From assembly GCA_910579545.1 (NCBI GenBank), contig CAJTVI010000007.1, positions 1 to 64,000 of the forward strand: a stretch of DNA of 64,000 nucleotides, given 5' to 3'. The DNA comes from an uncultured Oscillospiraceae bacterium (lineage in GTDB: Bacteria; Bacillota; Clostridia; Oscillospirales; Ruminococcaceae). The notes below the pieces were generated by a model. That model worked only from the letters and a program-made list of their open reading frames with translations. It did not search any database and was not told the DNA's origin. The first letter of the stretch is position 1. Each line of letters begins with the position of its first letter. Shown here one piece after another: positions 34,773 through 42,635 of the stretch. Position numbers and translations under genes: made by a program.

Positions 34773-34847
34773 TGCCCGCGGAAGGATTTCAACCGTCACC
34801 TTTGGCTTTTTGGGAACCAATGCTCTGAATGTTAAGCTACTTGGGCA
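34773..34847 (-). pseudogene. tRNA-like relic
   Basis: 75 nt that fold as a damaged tRNA on the minus strand: acceptor ends TGCCC / GGGCA, D stem GCTT / GAGC after TA, an anticodon-like arm with TTGGT / GCCAA around an over-long loop containing CCC, and a T-loop-like TTGAAAT. Defects are two mismatches in the acceptor stem, no GG in the D loop, an enlarged anticodon loop and one T-stem mismatch. Not functional as read; identity (Gly or Trp-like) unclear. Confidence 0.45.
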
Positions 34848-34891
34848 TATTATCTACAACGCCTTGCAGCGATGTATCGCATTAAAACCGC

Positions 34892-35434
34892 TCACCCCGC
34901 CCGCAGCTTGCGCCGCGCCCGGGAAAGGGCGTTTTCCACCGCCTTGTGGGGGCGGCCCAGCGCCGCGGCGATCCGCGCGCTGCCCATCCCGTCCAAAAAC
35001 AGGCCCAGGACCTCCCGCTCGAAGGGGGAAAGCTGCGCGTCCAGCCGGCGCATCCAATCGTCGTACCGCTCGCTCTGGATGGCAAGCTCCTCGGGGCCGG
35101 GGCTGGTCTCGCCGGTCTCTTCGCCCAGCGGCAGGCTGCCCAGCAGGGGCCCGTGCTTTTTGCGCTGCGCCGCCCGCCGCGCCGAAAACTGCGCGTGGCG
35201 GATACAGGCGGCGGCATACGGCTCAAAGGCCGCGCGGGCGGGGTCGTAGGTCTGGATGGCATGGAAGAGGGCGATGATGCCCTCCTGCACGGCGTCCTCA
35301 TACTCAAGGCCCGGGCCGGCGCAGACCGACGCGCCGCGCCGGATGGCGGGGGTCATGTGGGCGATCGCCCCGGCCAGCGCGGCTTCATCGCCCGCGCGCG
35401 CCGCAGCAACCTGCTCCGGGCTAAACCGCGCCAT
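34892..35434 (-). CDS. Sigma-70 family RNA polymerase factor
   Basis: 180 residues. Region 2 with ALFHAIQTYDPARAAFEPYA near 55-74 and a C-terminal region 4 helix-turn-helix (LSPFEREVLGLFLDGMGSARIAAALGR). The length and layout fit SigH/SigF-like or ECF-like alternative factors; no anti-sigma gene is adjacent. Promoter at 35470-35498 has a consensus -35. Which genes it reads cannot be told. Confidence 0.85.
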   Translation of the reverse strand: MARFSPEQVAAARAGDEAALAGAIAHMTPAIRRGASVCAGPGLEYEDAVQEGIIALFHAIQTYDPARAAFEPYAAACIRHAQFSARRAAQRKKHGPLLGSLPLGEETGETSPGPEELAIQSERYDDWMRRLDAQLSPFEREVLGLFLDGMGSARIAAALGRPHKAVENALSRARRKLRAG

Positions 35435-35469
35435 CTGCCCACCACTCCCGCACTGCTTGCTGTTTTCTA

Positions 35470-35498
35470 ATTGTACCGTTTCAAAAGGGGTTTGTCAA
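35470..35498 (-). promoter_or_regulatory. Promoter of the sigma factor gene
   Basis: Minus strand TTGACA and TACAAT, 17-bp spacer, 36 bp upstream of the start codon. Confidence 0.8.
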
Positions 35499-35691
35499 CT
35501 GTATTTTGTGCAATCTTCCACGTTTTGCGCTTTTTTCTCCGCTGCAAATTTTTCCTTCCCTGCCGGCCTTGCGGCCCGCCTGGCAGCGGGGGCCGCGGGT
35601 TCTCAAGAGGGACGGCGGAACGGCCGCCGCCTTGGTTCGGGCCGCGGATTTCTGCGTCCGTTTTTGGGGCAGCCGCGGTCTTGCACCGCTC

Positions 35692-35719
35692 TCGACATTT
35701 GGCAAAAATTTGGTATAAT
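35692..35719 (+). promoter_or_regulatory. Promoter of the flavoprotein gene
   Basis: TCGACA and TATAAT with 16 bp between and TGG before the -10. The 190 bp between this and the divergent sigma-factor promoter shows no other feature. Confidence 0.65.
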
Positions 35720-35812
35720 AAAACCGCGGTATCCCTGTGCCCGGGGCGCGCCGGACCGCGGATGTTTTTGCTGGTTCAAAACGAATTTGTGGATAAAAAA
35801 GGAGACTGCGTT

Positions 35813-37018
35813 ATGTACAACTGCCGCAAGCTTTTGCCCGACCTTTACTGGGTGGGCGCAAACGACCGCCGCCTGGCCCTGTTTGAAAACCTGTTTCCCA
35901 TCCCGCGGGGGGTGTCCTACAACGCCTACCTGCTGCTGGACGAGAAGACCGTGCTGCTGGACACGGTGGACCACGCGGTGAGCCGTGTTTTTTTGGAGAA
36001 TGTGGAGCACCTTTTAAACGGCCGCGGCCTCGACTATGTGATCGTGAACCACATGGAGCCGGACCACTGCGCCACCCTGCAGGCCCTGCTGGCCCGCTGG
36101 CCGGAGGCCCAGGTCTTGTGCACCGCCAAGGCCGTGCAGATGATCGGGCAGTTTTTTGGCCCGGCCCTTGCGGCAAAGGCGCAGAGCGTGGCCGAGGGCC
36201 AGACCCTCTGCACCGGGCGGCACACCCTGCGGTTTATCACCGCGCCGATGGTGCACTGGCCCGAGGTGATGGTGACCTTTGACGAGGGCGACGGGGTGCT
36301 GTTTTCGGCCGACGCCTTTGGCAGCTTTGGCGCGCTGGACGGCCACCTGTTTGCGGATGAGCTGGACTTTGCCGGGCGCTTTTTGCCGGACGCCCGCCGC
36401 TACTACGCCAACATTGTGGGCAAGTACGGCGCGCAGGTGGCCGCGCTGCTGAAAAAGGCGGCCGGGCTGGACATCCGGGCGATCTGCCCGCTGCATGGGC
36501 CCATCTGGCGCAAAAACCTTGACTGGCTGCTGGAAAAATACCAGCGCTGGAGCCAGTGGCAGCCGGAGGAGCAGGCGGTGCTGGTGGCCTACGCCTCGAT
36601 GTACGGCAACACGGCCGAGGCGGCCGAGACCCTGGCCGGGCTGCTGGCCGAGGCCGGGGTGCAGAAGATCGCGGTGTACGATGTTTCGGCCACTGACGTG
36701 TCCGAGCTGGTGGGCGAGGCCTTCCGCTGCAGCCATCTGGTGCTGGCGGCACCCACCTACAACGGCGGGGTCTACCCCAAGATGGAGGAGCTGCTGGCCC
36801 ACCTGAAGGCGGCCGGGCTGCAAAAGCGGACGGTGGCCCTGCTGGAAAACGGCAGCTGGGCCCCCGCCGCGGCCAAGGGCATGCGGGCGGCGCTGGAGGG
36901 CATGAAGGAGATGGCCCTGCTGGAAAACACCGTGAGCATCAAGTCCAGCCTGGCCGAGGGGCAGCTGCCCGCCCTGAAGGCGCTGGCCGACGAACTGGCC
37001 GGCACGCTGGCACGGTAA
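35813..37018 (+). CDS. FprA family A-type flavoprotein
   Basis: 401 residues: an N-terminal metallo-beta-lactamase-like diiron domain (ligands in NHMEPDHC near 80-87, HWPEV, and HGP near 226) and a C-terminal flavodoxin domain (YASMYGNTAEAAE near 260, APTYNGGVYP near 313). These enzymes reduce O2 to water or NO to N2O, protecting anaerobes. Start ATG 35813 follows AAAAGGAGA. Monocistronic. The last codons are partly duplicated just past the stop. Confidence 0.93.
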   Translation: MYNCRKLLPDLYWVGANDRRLALFENLFPIPRGVSYNAYLLLDEKTVLLDTVDHAVSRVFLENVEHLLNGRGLDYVIVNHMEPDHCATLQALLARWPEAQVLCTAKAVQMIGQFFGPALAAKAQSVAEGQTLCTGRHTLRFITAPMVHWPEVMVTFDEGDGVLFSADAFGSFGALDGHLFADELDFAGRFLPDARRYYANIVGKYGAQVAALLKKAAGLDIRAICPLHGPIWRKNLDWLLEKYQRWSQWQPEEQAVLVAYASMYGNTAEAAETLAGLLAEAGVQKIAVYDVSATDVSELVGEAFRCSHLVLAAPTYNGGVYPKMEELLAHLKAAGLQKRTVALLENGSWAPAAAKGMRAALEGMKEMALLENTVSIKSSLAEGQLPALKALADELAGTLAR

Positions 37019-37089
37019 AGGTGCTGGCTGAGACACTGGCCGGCACGCTGGCGTTGTAAGGGCTCCAGCCTTTACAGCCGCGGCTGACG

Positions 37090-37260
37090 GCGGACGTTGG
37101 AGCGGCGCTTTGGTACGGTAAGCCTCCTTTTCCGCCGCAGCAGGCGGCGGGCGTTGGAGCGGCGCTTTGGCACGGTAAGCCGCCTTTACAGCCGCGGCAG
37201 GCGGCGGGCATTGGGGCGGCATTTTGGCGCGGTAAGCCGCCTTTTGAAACCGGCGGGCCA
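37090..37260. repeat. Tandem array, three 57-bp units
   Basis: Units start at 37090, 37147 and 37204, each with GCGG.C.TTGG.GCGGC followed by TTTGG, CGGTAAGCC and CC. Each carries a CGGTAA like the end of the flavoprotein gene, and 37019-37060 repeats that gene's last codons (CTGGCCGGCACGCTGGC). The array seems to have grown from the gene's 3' end. No gene is seen in 37019-37432. Confidence 0.8.
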
Positions 37261-37301
37261 AAAAGCTGCATCCTTTTTCTGTCCATCCATGGTATGATTT
37301 C

Positions 37302-37341
37302 AAAAACTCCCCATCTGCAAAATTGCAGGTGGGGAGTTTTG
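37302..37341. terminator. Bidirectional terminator
   Basis: AAAACTCCCCATCTGCA / TGCAGGTGGGGAGTTTT, 4-nt loop, A- and T-runs on both sides. Placed between the convergent flavoprotein gene and the polysaccharide operon. Confidence 0.85.
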
Positions 37342-37350
37342 TATAGGGGG

Positions 37351-37372
37351 TCTGGGGGGCGCGCCCCCCAGA
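37351..37372. repeat. GC-rich palindrome, copy 5
   Basis: Perfect palindrome: TCTGGGGGGCG and its complement CGCCCCCCAGA. Confidence 0.65.
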
Positions 37373-37417
37373 TCGGCCCAGTATCCCAAATCGGCCCAGT
37401 ATCCCAAATCGGCCCAA
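37372..37417. repeat. 18-bp tandem repeat
   Basis: ATCGGCCCAGTATCCCAA twice in tandem plus a partial third copy, just past the last gene of the polysaccharide operon. Confidence 0.7.
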
Positions 37418-37432
37418 ATCGCCCCGGCGGCC

Positions 37433-39442
37433 CTACTGGATCAGCTCCACAAACCGGCTGGCGGGATCCAGCCCATTTTCGGCCAGCAGGGCCTCGCTGC
37501 GGGCGTCCGGCGCGTAGAAGATCAAATAATCGTACTTTCCGTACAATTCGCTCAAAGTATACTCTTCGTCGTCGAATTGCCAAAAATCGACCGTGTCGGT
37601 GTTGAGCACATACCGCGCCACATACCGCATGCCCCAGGTGTCGATCTGCTCGGGATCGCCCCCGCGGGTGTACACAAGGCAGCGCTTGCCGTCCTCGAGG
37701 GCATACTGGCTCTTGATGGCAAGCCATTCGCCCTGGGTCCCGGTATCCCGGTAGGGCGCACGCCGCCAGAGGGCTTGCAGCTGGCTTGGCGTGCCCAGCA
37801 GCAGCAAGGCCGCCAGCAAAACCGTTCCCGCCGCCGCAAAGGCGCCCGGCTTTACAGCCTTGCGCCCTCCCCCGCGGGGGGCGGGGCCGCCTTGGGACTG
37901 GCCCGCGCCGGCGGGGGCCGCGCCGGAAGGGGCAGGCGCGGCTTTTTTTGCCGGGGCCGTGCCCTCCTGCATGGGGGCCGCCCCTGCCGCGGCATTTTGC
38001 GCCGGGGCCAAAGCCAAAAGCAGGAGGATGGCCAGCGCGGCGGCAAGGTAGAGCAGGGCGGTGAGGTGGTAGCGGGTGATGCTGGCAAGGCAGAGCATCT
38101 CGGCGGTATTCATCGAAAACAGATAGGTGCCCAGCAGGCAGAGCAGGTAGGCCAGTTCACAGCCGGCCAGCGCTGCCCAAAGCCCGGCCGCCCGCCGCCC
38201 GGGCAGCCGGCCGGAGGCATACAGCCCCGCCAGCAGGGCCGCCGAGCCAACCGCCAGCGCCCAAAAAACGCGGGTGTCGGCCTGCGAAAGGTCAACAAAG
38301 TGCCGGGCAAAGAGGCCAAAAAAGCTGCGGACCTCCCCGGCGGTTTTGCCGCCCAGCATCCCCGCGTACCCGGCCAGCGAGACCGCGTGCTTGCTGGCCC
38401 CGCCGCCCGCCTCCATGGCCGTTTGGGGAAAGATCATTGCCACATGCCGCGTCCAGAGCCAAAAGGCCGCAAAGGGCGCGGCCGCCGCCGCCCAAAAGGC
38501 GGGCAGGGCCCGCCGGCGGCCGGGCACAGCCGTTGCGCCCGGGGCCAAAGCCGCGGCGCTTGCCGCCGGATGCCGCCCGGCCGGGGCGGCGCTTGCCGCC
38601 CCCTCCCCCGCCGCACGGCCGGGCCTGAAAGCAAACCAGGCCAGCACCAAAAGGTTTGCCGCCGCAAAAAAGAGGCCGCTGTTTTTGATCACTGCCTCCA
38701 GCAGCAGGGCCGGCAGGGCCGCAAGGGCCGCCTTTTGGGGCTGGGCCGGGCCGTAATACGTGATCACCGCAAGGGCGCCCGCGGCCTGCACCGCCAAAAG
38801 GGTATCCACCCGCAGGTCCACCGGGGGGATGTTGCCCACCAGCAAAAACAGGATGGCCGCGGCCCCCAGCGCCGCCCCGGCCCCGCTGCGCCTTGGCACA
38901 AACACCAGCAGCGCAAAGGCCCCGGCCAGCAGCAGGAGGCCCTGGGCGTAGACCATCATCCCATCCGACACGCCCACCGCATCACAGAAATACTTGATCC
39001 ATCCGGCGCTGCCGGGCGGGTAGGCGGTAAACTCGATGGCGGTGTTTTGGGCGTTGGGCAGCCGGCCAAACCGCAGCATGGTTTTTGCCATCACCGCCCA
39101 GTGGGACATATTGTCGTGCCCGGCGATCACCCCGCCCCGCATCAAAAAGAGCATCCAGCCCGCCGCAAGGCAGAACCCAAGGCTGCGCAGGCTTTTAAAC
39201 GCGGCAAAGGCGGCACGGCGGCGCACGGCATAAAAGCCCAGCAGCCCCAGGCCCCCCAGCCAAAGCACCGCCTCGGCCGGCGCATAGATGTTGAGCAGGC
39301 CGGCCGCAAACTGCACCGCGCCCATGCCGGAAAAGGCCACAAAGGGGCAGAGCTCGAGGGCGATGCCCCAGCGCCGCGCAAGCAGCAGGCACCACCCGGC
39401 CGAGGAGAGAGCGAACAGCCCCAGCCGCACAAGGCTCATCAT
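37433..39442 (-). CDS. GT-C type membrane glycosyltransferase-like protein
   Basis: 669 residues, about 13 helices and a C-terminal soluble domain (about 555-669). The first large loop has GHDNMSHWAVMAKTMLRFGR (about 108-127), like the acidic loop of GT-C enzymes that use lipid-linked sugars. Two Pro/Ala/Gly-rich insertions (about 275-315 and 475-525) look like low-complexity expansion. Not assignable to a named family. Last gene of the operon; overlaps the Wzy-like gene by 4 nt. It may add a side branch outside the membrane. Confidence 0.65.
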   Translation of the reverse strand: MMSLVRLGLFALSSAGWCLLLARRWGIALELCPFVAFSGMGAVQFAAGLLNIYAPAEAVLWLGGLGLLGFYAVRRRAAFAAFKSLRSLGFCLAAGWMLFLMRGGVIAGHDNMSHWAVMAKTMLRFGRLPNAQNTAIEFTAYPPGSAGWIKYFCDAVGVSDGMMVYAQGLLLLAGAFALLVFVPRRSGAGAALGAAAILFLLVGNIPPVDLRVDTLLAVQAAGALAVITYYGPAQPQKAALAALPALLLEAVIKNSGLFFAAANLLVLAWFAFRPGRAAGEGAASAAPAGRHPAASAAALAPGATAVPGRRRALPAFWAAAAAPFAAFWLWTRHVAMIFPQTAMEAGGGASKHAVSLAGYAGMLGGKTAGEVRSFFGLFARHFVDLSQADTRVFWALAVGSAALLAGLYASGRLPGRRAAGLWAALAGCELAYLLCLLGTYLFSMNTAEMLCLASITRYHLTALLYLAAALAILLLLALAPAQNAAAGAAPMQEGTAPAKKAAPAPSGAAPAGAGQSQGGPAPRGGGRKAVKPGAFAAAGTVLLAALLLLGTPSQLQALWRRAPYRDTGTQGEWLAIKSQYALEDGKRCLVYTRGGDPEQIDTWGMRYVARYVLNTDTVDFWQFDDEEYTLSELYGKYDYLIFYAPDARSEALLAENGLDPASRFVELIQ

Positions 39443-40809
39443 ACCCCCTCACCCCCTTGCTGCGCGGCCGGCGGGGCATCCCTTTGGGCAGGCGGCCCCG
39501 CGGCCGGCGCAGGGGCCTGCGGATCGTTCAGGGTGAGCGGCCTCGCCCCGCCGCCAAACAGGGCGTTGGCAGAAAGCAGGATCAGCAGGTTGGGGTAGAC
39601 CACCTTTTCCATGACGGCATAGGCCAAAAAGCCCAGCACGCAGGCCAGCAGGATCGTGTCCTGCCCGCCGCGCCCGGCCAGCCGCCAGCACAGCAGGGCG
39701 CCCCCCAGCACCAGCATGGCCACAAAAAATGGCCCGCAGAGGTAAAAATAGTAAATATAGCTGTTGTCCACCACATAAAACCATTCGGTGATAAAGGGCT
39801 GCCCAAACCAGTGCCATTCCACAAGAGGGTTGTTGAACATCGTGTTCCAGGCAAGCTGCACCCGGCCGCTGAGCAGGCTGTTCACCCGGCTGAAAAAGGG
39901 GCTGTCGGCCCGGTAAAGGATGGCCATTGCGTAACTCATCGCGCAGAGCAGCGGCGCGGCGGCGGCGCAGCCGGCGCGCACCCAGCGGCTCTGCAAAAGC
40001 CGGGGCAGCGCCCGGCCGGCCAGCGCCGCGGCCAGCACAATGAGGCAGAGCAGCTCGGCCGAGCGGCTGTTGGGCACAAGGTCGATGAACGCCACCACCC
40101 CCAGCACGACCAAAACATCCCACCAGCGCAGCTTTTTCCAGCGCAGGCAGAGCCAGAGCAGGGCCAGGTTTGCCGCGGCAATGCCGCAGCCGTTGTAGCT
40201 GCCATAGCCCAGTGCCATGCGCACCCGATCACGTCCGGTGTCAAAGGTGGTCTGCATATTGTCCTGCAGGCCCATCAGCGCGGTGCTTACCGTAAAGACA
40301 AAATCAAAGGCCTGGGCAGCCAGCATGCTGGCAAGGCCGGCAAAAAGCCGGATATCCTTTACCGCAAACACCAGCAGCAGCGCGTCGCTGACCGGCCCGT
40401 AGCCGGATACAAGCCCCCCATGCGCCCACAGCGCCGCCGCAAGCCCGCCCAGCACCAGCTGCCGGCCGGAGTACCGGGTAAGGCAAAAGGCCTTGCCCAA
40501 AATCAGCCCGGCCAGGGCCAGGCTGCGCAGGGTGGCAAAGGCGGTGGGGGTGCCGGCCGGGCCGTACCACTCCAGCAAAAGGCCGACCGGCCCGGCGCCC
40601 CACCAGAGCAGGACGATGCAGCAAAAGGCCGGGGTGGCCAGCCGCTCGCGCAGGGCCGAAAACCCGTTCCAGAGCAGCCAGTGCTCCTCTTGCCAAACCG
40701 CCTTTACGCGCGCCTTTGCGGGGCCCTGCTCCAGCGCAAAGCGCAAAACCAGCTGCACAAGGGCCAAAGCCGGCGCGATGAGGCAAAAAAGATGAAAGGT
40801 GTTTTGCAT
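39439..40809 (-). CDS. Wzy/O-antigen-polymerase-like membrane protein
   Basis: 456 residues, about 11 helices with a large loop (about 300-350: RVNSLLSGRVQLAWNTMFNN, VVDNSYIYYFYLCG). The SGR...W pattern and the NSYI motif recall Wzy polymerases, which join exported repeat units. Start ATG 40809 follows AAAGGAGC. The C-terminal 30 residues are Pro/Ala/Gln-rich. As the only Wzy candidate beside a Wzx gene, it supports Wzx/Wzy-type assembly. Confidence 0.75.
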   Translation of the reverse strand: MQNTFHLFCLIAPALALVQLVLRFALEQGPAKARVKAVWQEEHWLLWNGFSALRERLATPAFCCIVLLWWGAGPVGLLLEWYGPAGTPTAFATLRSLALAGLILGKAFCLTRYSGRQLVLGGLAAALWAHGGLVSGYGPVSDALLLVFAVKDIRLFAGLASMLAAQAFDFVFTVSTALMGLQDNMQTTFDTGRDRVRMALGYGSYNGCGIAAANLALLWLCLRWKKLRWWDVLVVLGVVAFIDLVPNSRSAELLCLIVLAAALAGRALPRLLQSRWVRAGCAAAAPLLCAMSYAMAILYRADSPFFSRVNSLLSGRVQLAWNTMFNNPLVEWHWFGQPFITEWFYVVDNSYIYYFYLCGPFFVAMLVLGGALLCWRLAGRGGQDTILLACVLGFLAYAVMEKVVYPNLLILLSANALFGGGARPLTLNDPQAPAPAAGPPAQRDAPPAAQQGGEGV

Positions 40810-40922
40810 GGAACGCTCCTTTGTTGGGGATGGATGCGCGGCCAAAACGCCGCGCGCCAAAAAACCAAGCACAAAAACGGCGGGCCGGCCCGGCCGCGGC
40901 CCCTGCCTGCCGCAAAGGCCGG

Positions 40923-42548
40923 TCAGCTGTATTTTTGCAGGATGGCCTGCATGGCGTCGAACTGCTCCTCCATCTCGCTGACCAGCTTGAACTGGGTGCG
41001 GGCCCGCACTAAGTTGTGGGTGGGGTACTGGGTCTTGAAATAGACGTCCCCTTGTAAATAATCGGTCAAAAAGCGCATGCCGCACTCCAGGGTCATCAGC
41101 TTGGCGCCCCAGGCAAGGGTGTCCTTTTCGGCGGCGGTCAGCACGTCCCCCGCGGCCTCCAGATAGCCCTTGGTGTACAGCTCGAAGAGCTCGAGCGAAA
41201 AATGCACCTTTGCAAGGTCCTGCTCGTCCTCGGCTGCGGTGGTGGCCCCAAACCGGATCGAGTCGCCAAAATCGTTGGCGGCAAGGCCGGGCATGATGGT
41301 GTCCAGGTCGATGACGCAGATGCCCTCACCGGTGGCGGCGTCGAACAGGATATTGTTGAGCTTGGTGTCGTTATGGGTCACCCGCAGGGGCAAGAGCCCG
41401 GCGCGCAGCGGCTGCATCAGGCGGCCGCAGTCCTTTTGGCGGGCCTTTGCAAAGGCGATCTCGGCCTCGCAGGTGCGGGCGCGGTTTTTGACGTCCCGGC
41501 GCAGTGCGCGCTCAAAATCGGCGTAGCGGTGCTCGGTGTCGTGGAAATGCGGGATGGTCTCGTGCAGGGTGCCGGCCGGATAGTCCCCCAGCTGCTTTAG
41601 GAACCGGCCAAAGCTCTTGCCGGACTGGTAGAACTGCTCGGGCTTTGGGGTGGTCTGGTAGCAGACCGAATCCGGGATGTAGTTATAGCAGCGCCAGGGC
41701 AGGCCCTGGGCGTCCTCAAAATAATTTTCGCCCGCGCGGGTCTTGATATAGCTCAGGGTCTCCCGGTCCGGGTTGCCGCCGCTGGCCCGGATCGACCGGC
41801 GCAGGTACTCGGTGACCCCAAAGATATTCTCCATTACATGGGCCGGGTTTTTAAACACAAACTTGTTGACCCGCTGCAGCACATAGGCCAGCTCCTCCTC
41901 GCCGCTCTCGGCCGGCATGTACACGGCATAGGTCTCGTTGATGTGCCCCGCCCCAAAGGGCTTGACATAGCTGCACCGGTTGCCGAAACCAAAGGCGTAC
42001 AAAGCGTCCTCCAGCTCCCGGCTGTCCACCCCGTCGATGCGGCGGCGGGTGGAAAAGATCACCTCGCCCGCCTCCACCTTGCGCTGGGGCTCGATCTGGC
42101 AGTTGGCCTTGATGACGCTGCCCAGGCCAATGTGCACGCCGTCGCCCACCGTGCTGTCGTGGTCGATGATGGCGCCGCTGTTTACAAGGCAGCCCATCCC
42201 CAGCCGCACATGGGTGTTGACCACCGCCCGCTGCATCACAAAGCAGCCCGGCCCCATGCTGGCCGAGGGGCTGACCACGGCGGAGGGGTGGATGATGTCC
42301 GGCACCGCAAAGCCGGCGGCCAGCAGGGCCTTGGTCCACTTGAGCCGCTGGCCGTTGTTGCCCAGCGCCGCCACCGCGCAGGGGTACTCGCCCAGAAAGC
42401 CGGGGTAGTCCACGCATTTGCCGATGACCCGGCTGTCCTTGGCGGCATCGTCCAAAAAGGCGATCTTGCCGTACAGGCCGGTAAGCTGGGCGGTCTCGTA
42501 GACCATCTGCCCAAAGCCGCCCGCGCCCAAGATCAACAGGTTGTCCAT
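40923..42548 (-). CDS. Fusion: NeuD-like acyltransferase + NahK-like sugar kinase
   Basis: 541 residues in one frame. Residues 1-180 are a NeuD/PglD-type sugar O-acyltransferase: Rossmann-like start LLILGAGGFGQMV, then left-handed-helix hexapeptides (SAVVSPSASMGPGCFVMQ, GAIIDHDSTVGDGVHIGLGS). Residues ~190-541 are an APH-fold kinase like N-acetylhexosamine 1-kinase: GAGHINETYAVYM, catalytic THNDTKLNNILFD near 388 and DLDTIMPGLAANDFGDS near 412. The kinase would make sugar-1-phosphate; the other domain would acetylate a sugar or be regulatory. The pairing in one chain is unusual. AAAGGAGGG precedes the ATG. Confidence 0.85.
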   Translation of the reverse strand: MDNLLILGAGGFGQMVYETAQLTGLYGKIAFLDDAAKDSRVIGKCVDYPGFLGEYPCAVAALGNNGQRLKWTKALLAAGFAVPDIIHPSAVVSPSASMGPGCFVMQRAVVNTHVRLGMGCLVNSGAIIDHDSTVGDGVHIGLGSVIKANCQIEPQRKVEAGEVIFSTRRRIDGVDSRELEDALYAFGFGNRCSYVKPFGAGHINETYAVYMPAESGEEELAYVLQRVNKFVFKNPAHVMENIFGVTEYLRRSIRASGGNPDRETLSYIKTRAGENYFEDAQGLPWRCYNYIPDSVCYQTTPKPEQFYQSGKSFGRFLKQLGDYPAGTLHETIPHFHDTEHRYADFERALRRDVKNRARTCEAEIAFAKARQKDCGRLMQPLRAGLLPLRVTHNDTKLNNILFDAATGEGICVIDLDTIMPGLAANDFGDSIRFGATTAAEDEQDLAKVHFSLELFELYTKGYLEAAGDVLTAAEKDTLAWGAKLMTLECGMRFLTDYLQGDVYFKTQYPTHNLVRARTQFKLVSEMEEQFDAMQAILQKYS

Positions 42549-42635
42549 ACTGCGCCCTCCTTTTCGCAGATCATATTACCCGCCCAATATGACAGGGCGG
42601 TGATGAGGGGGGATCCAGGATTCCATAAAAGCTTT

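Noticed and set aside
34773-34847. Functional tRNA gene
   Set aside because: Acceptor and T-stem mismatches, no D-loop GG and an over-long anticodon loop; kept only as a relic.
37577-39598. Long plus-strand open frame (673 codons) opposite the GT-C gene
   Set aside because: Arg/Gly/Gln-rich shadow frame with no motif; the minus-strand frame has membrane helices and operon context.
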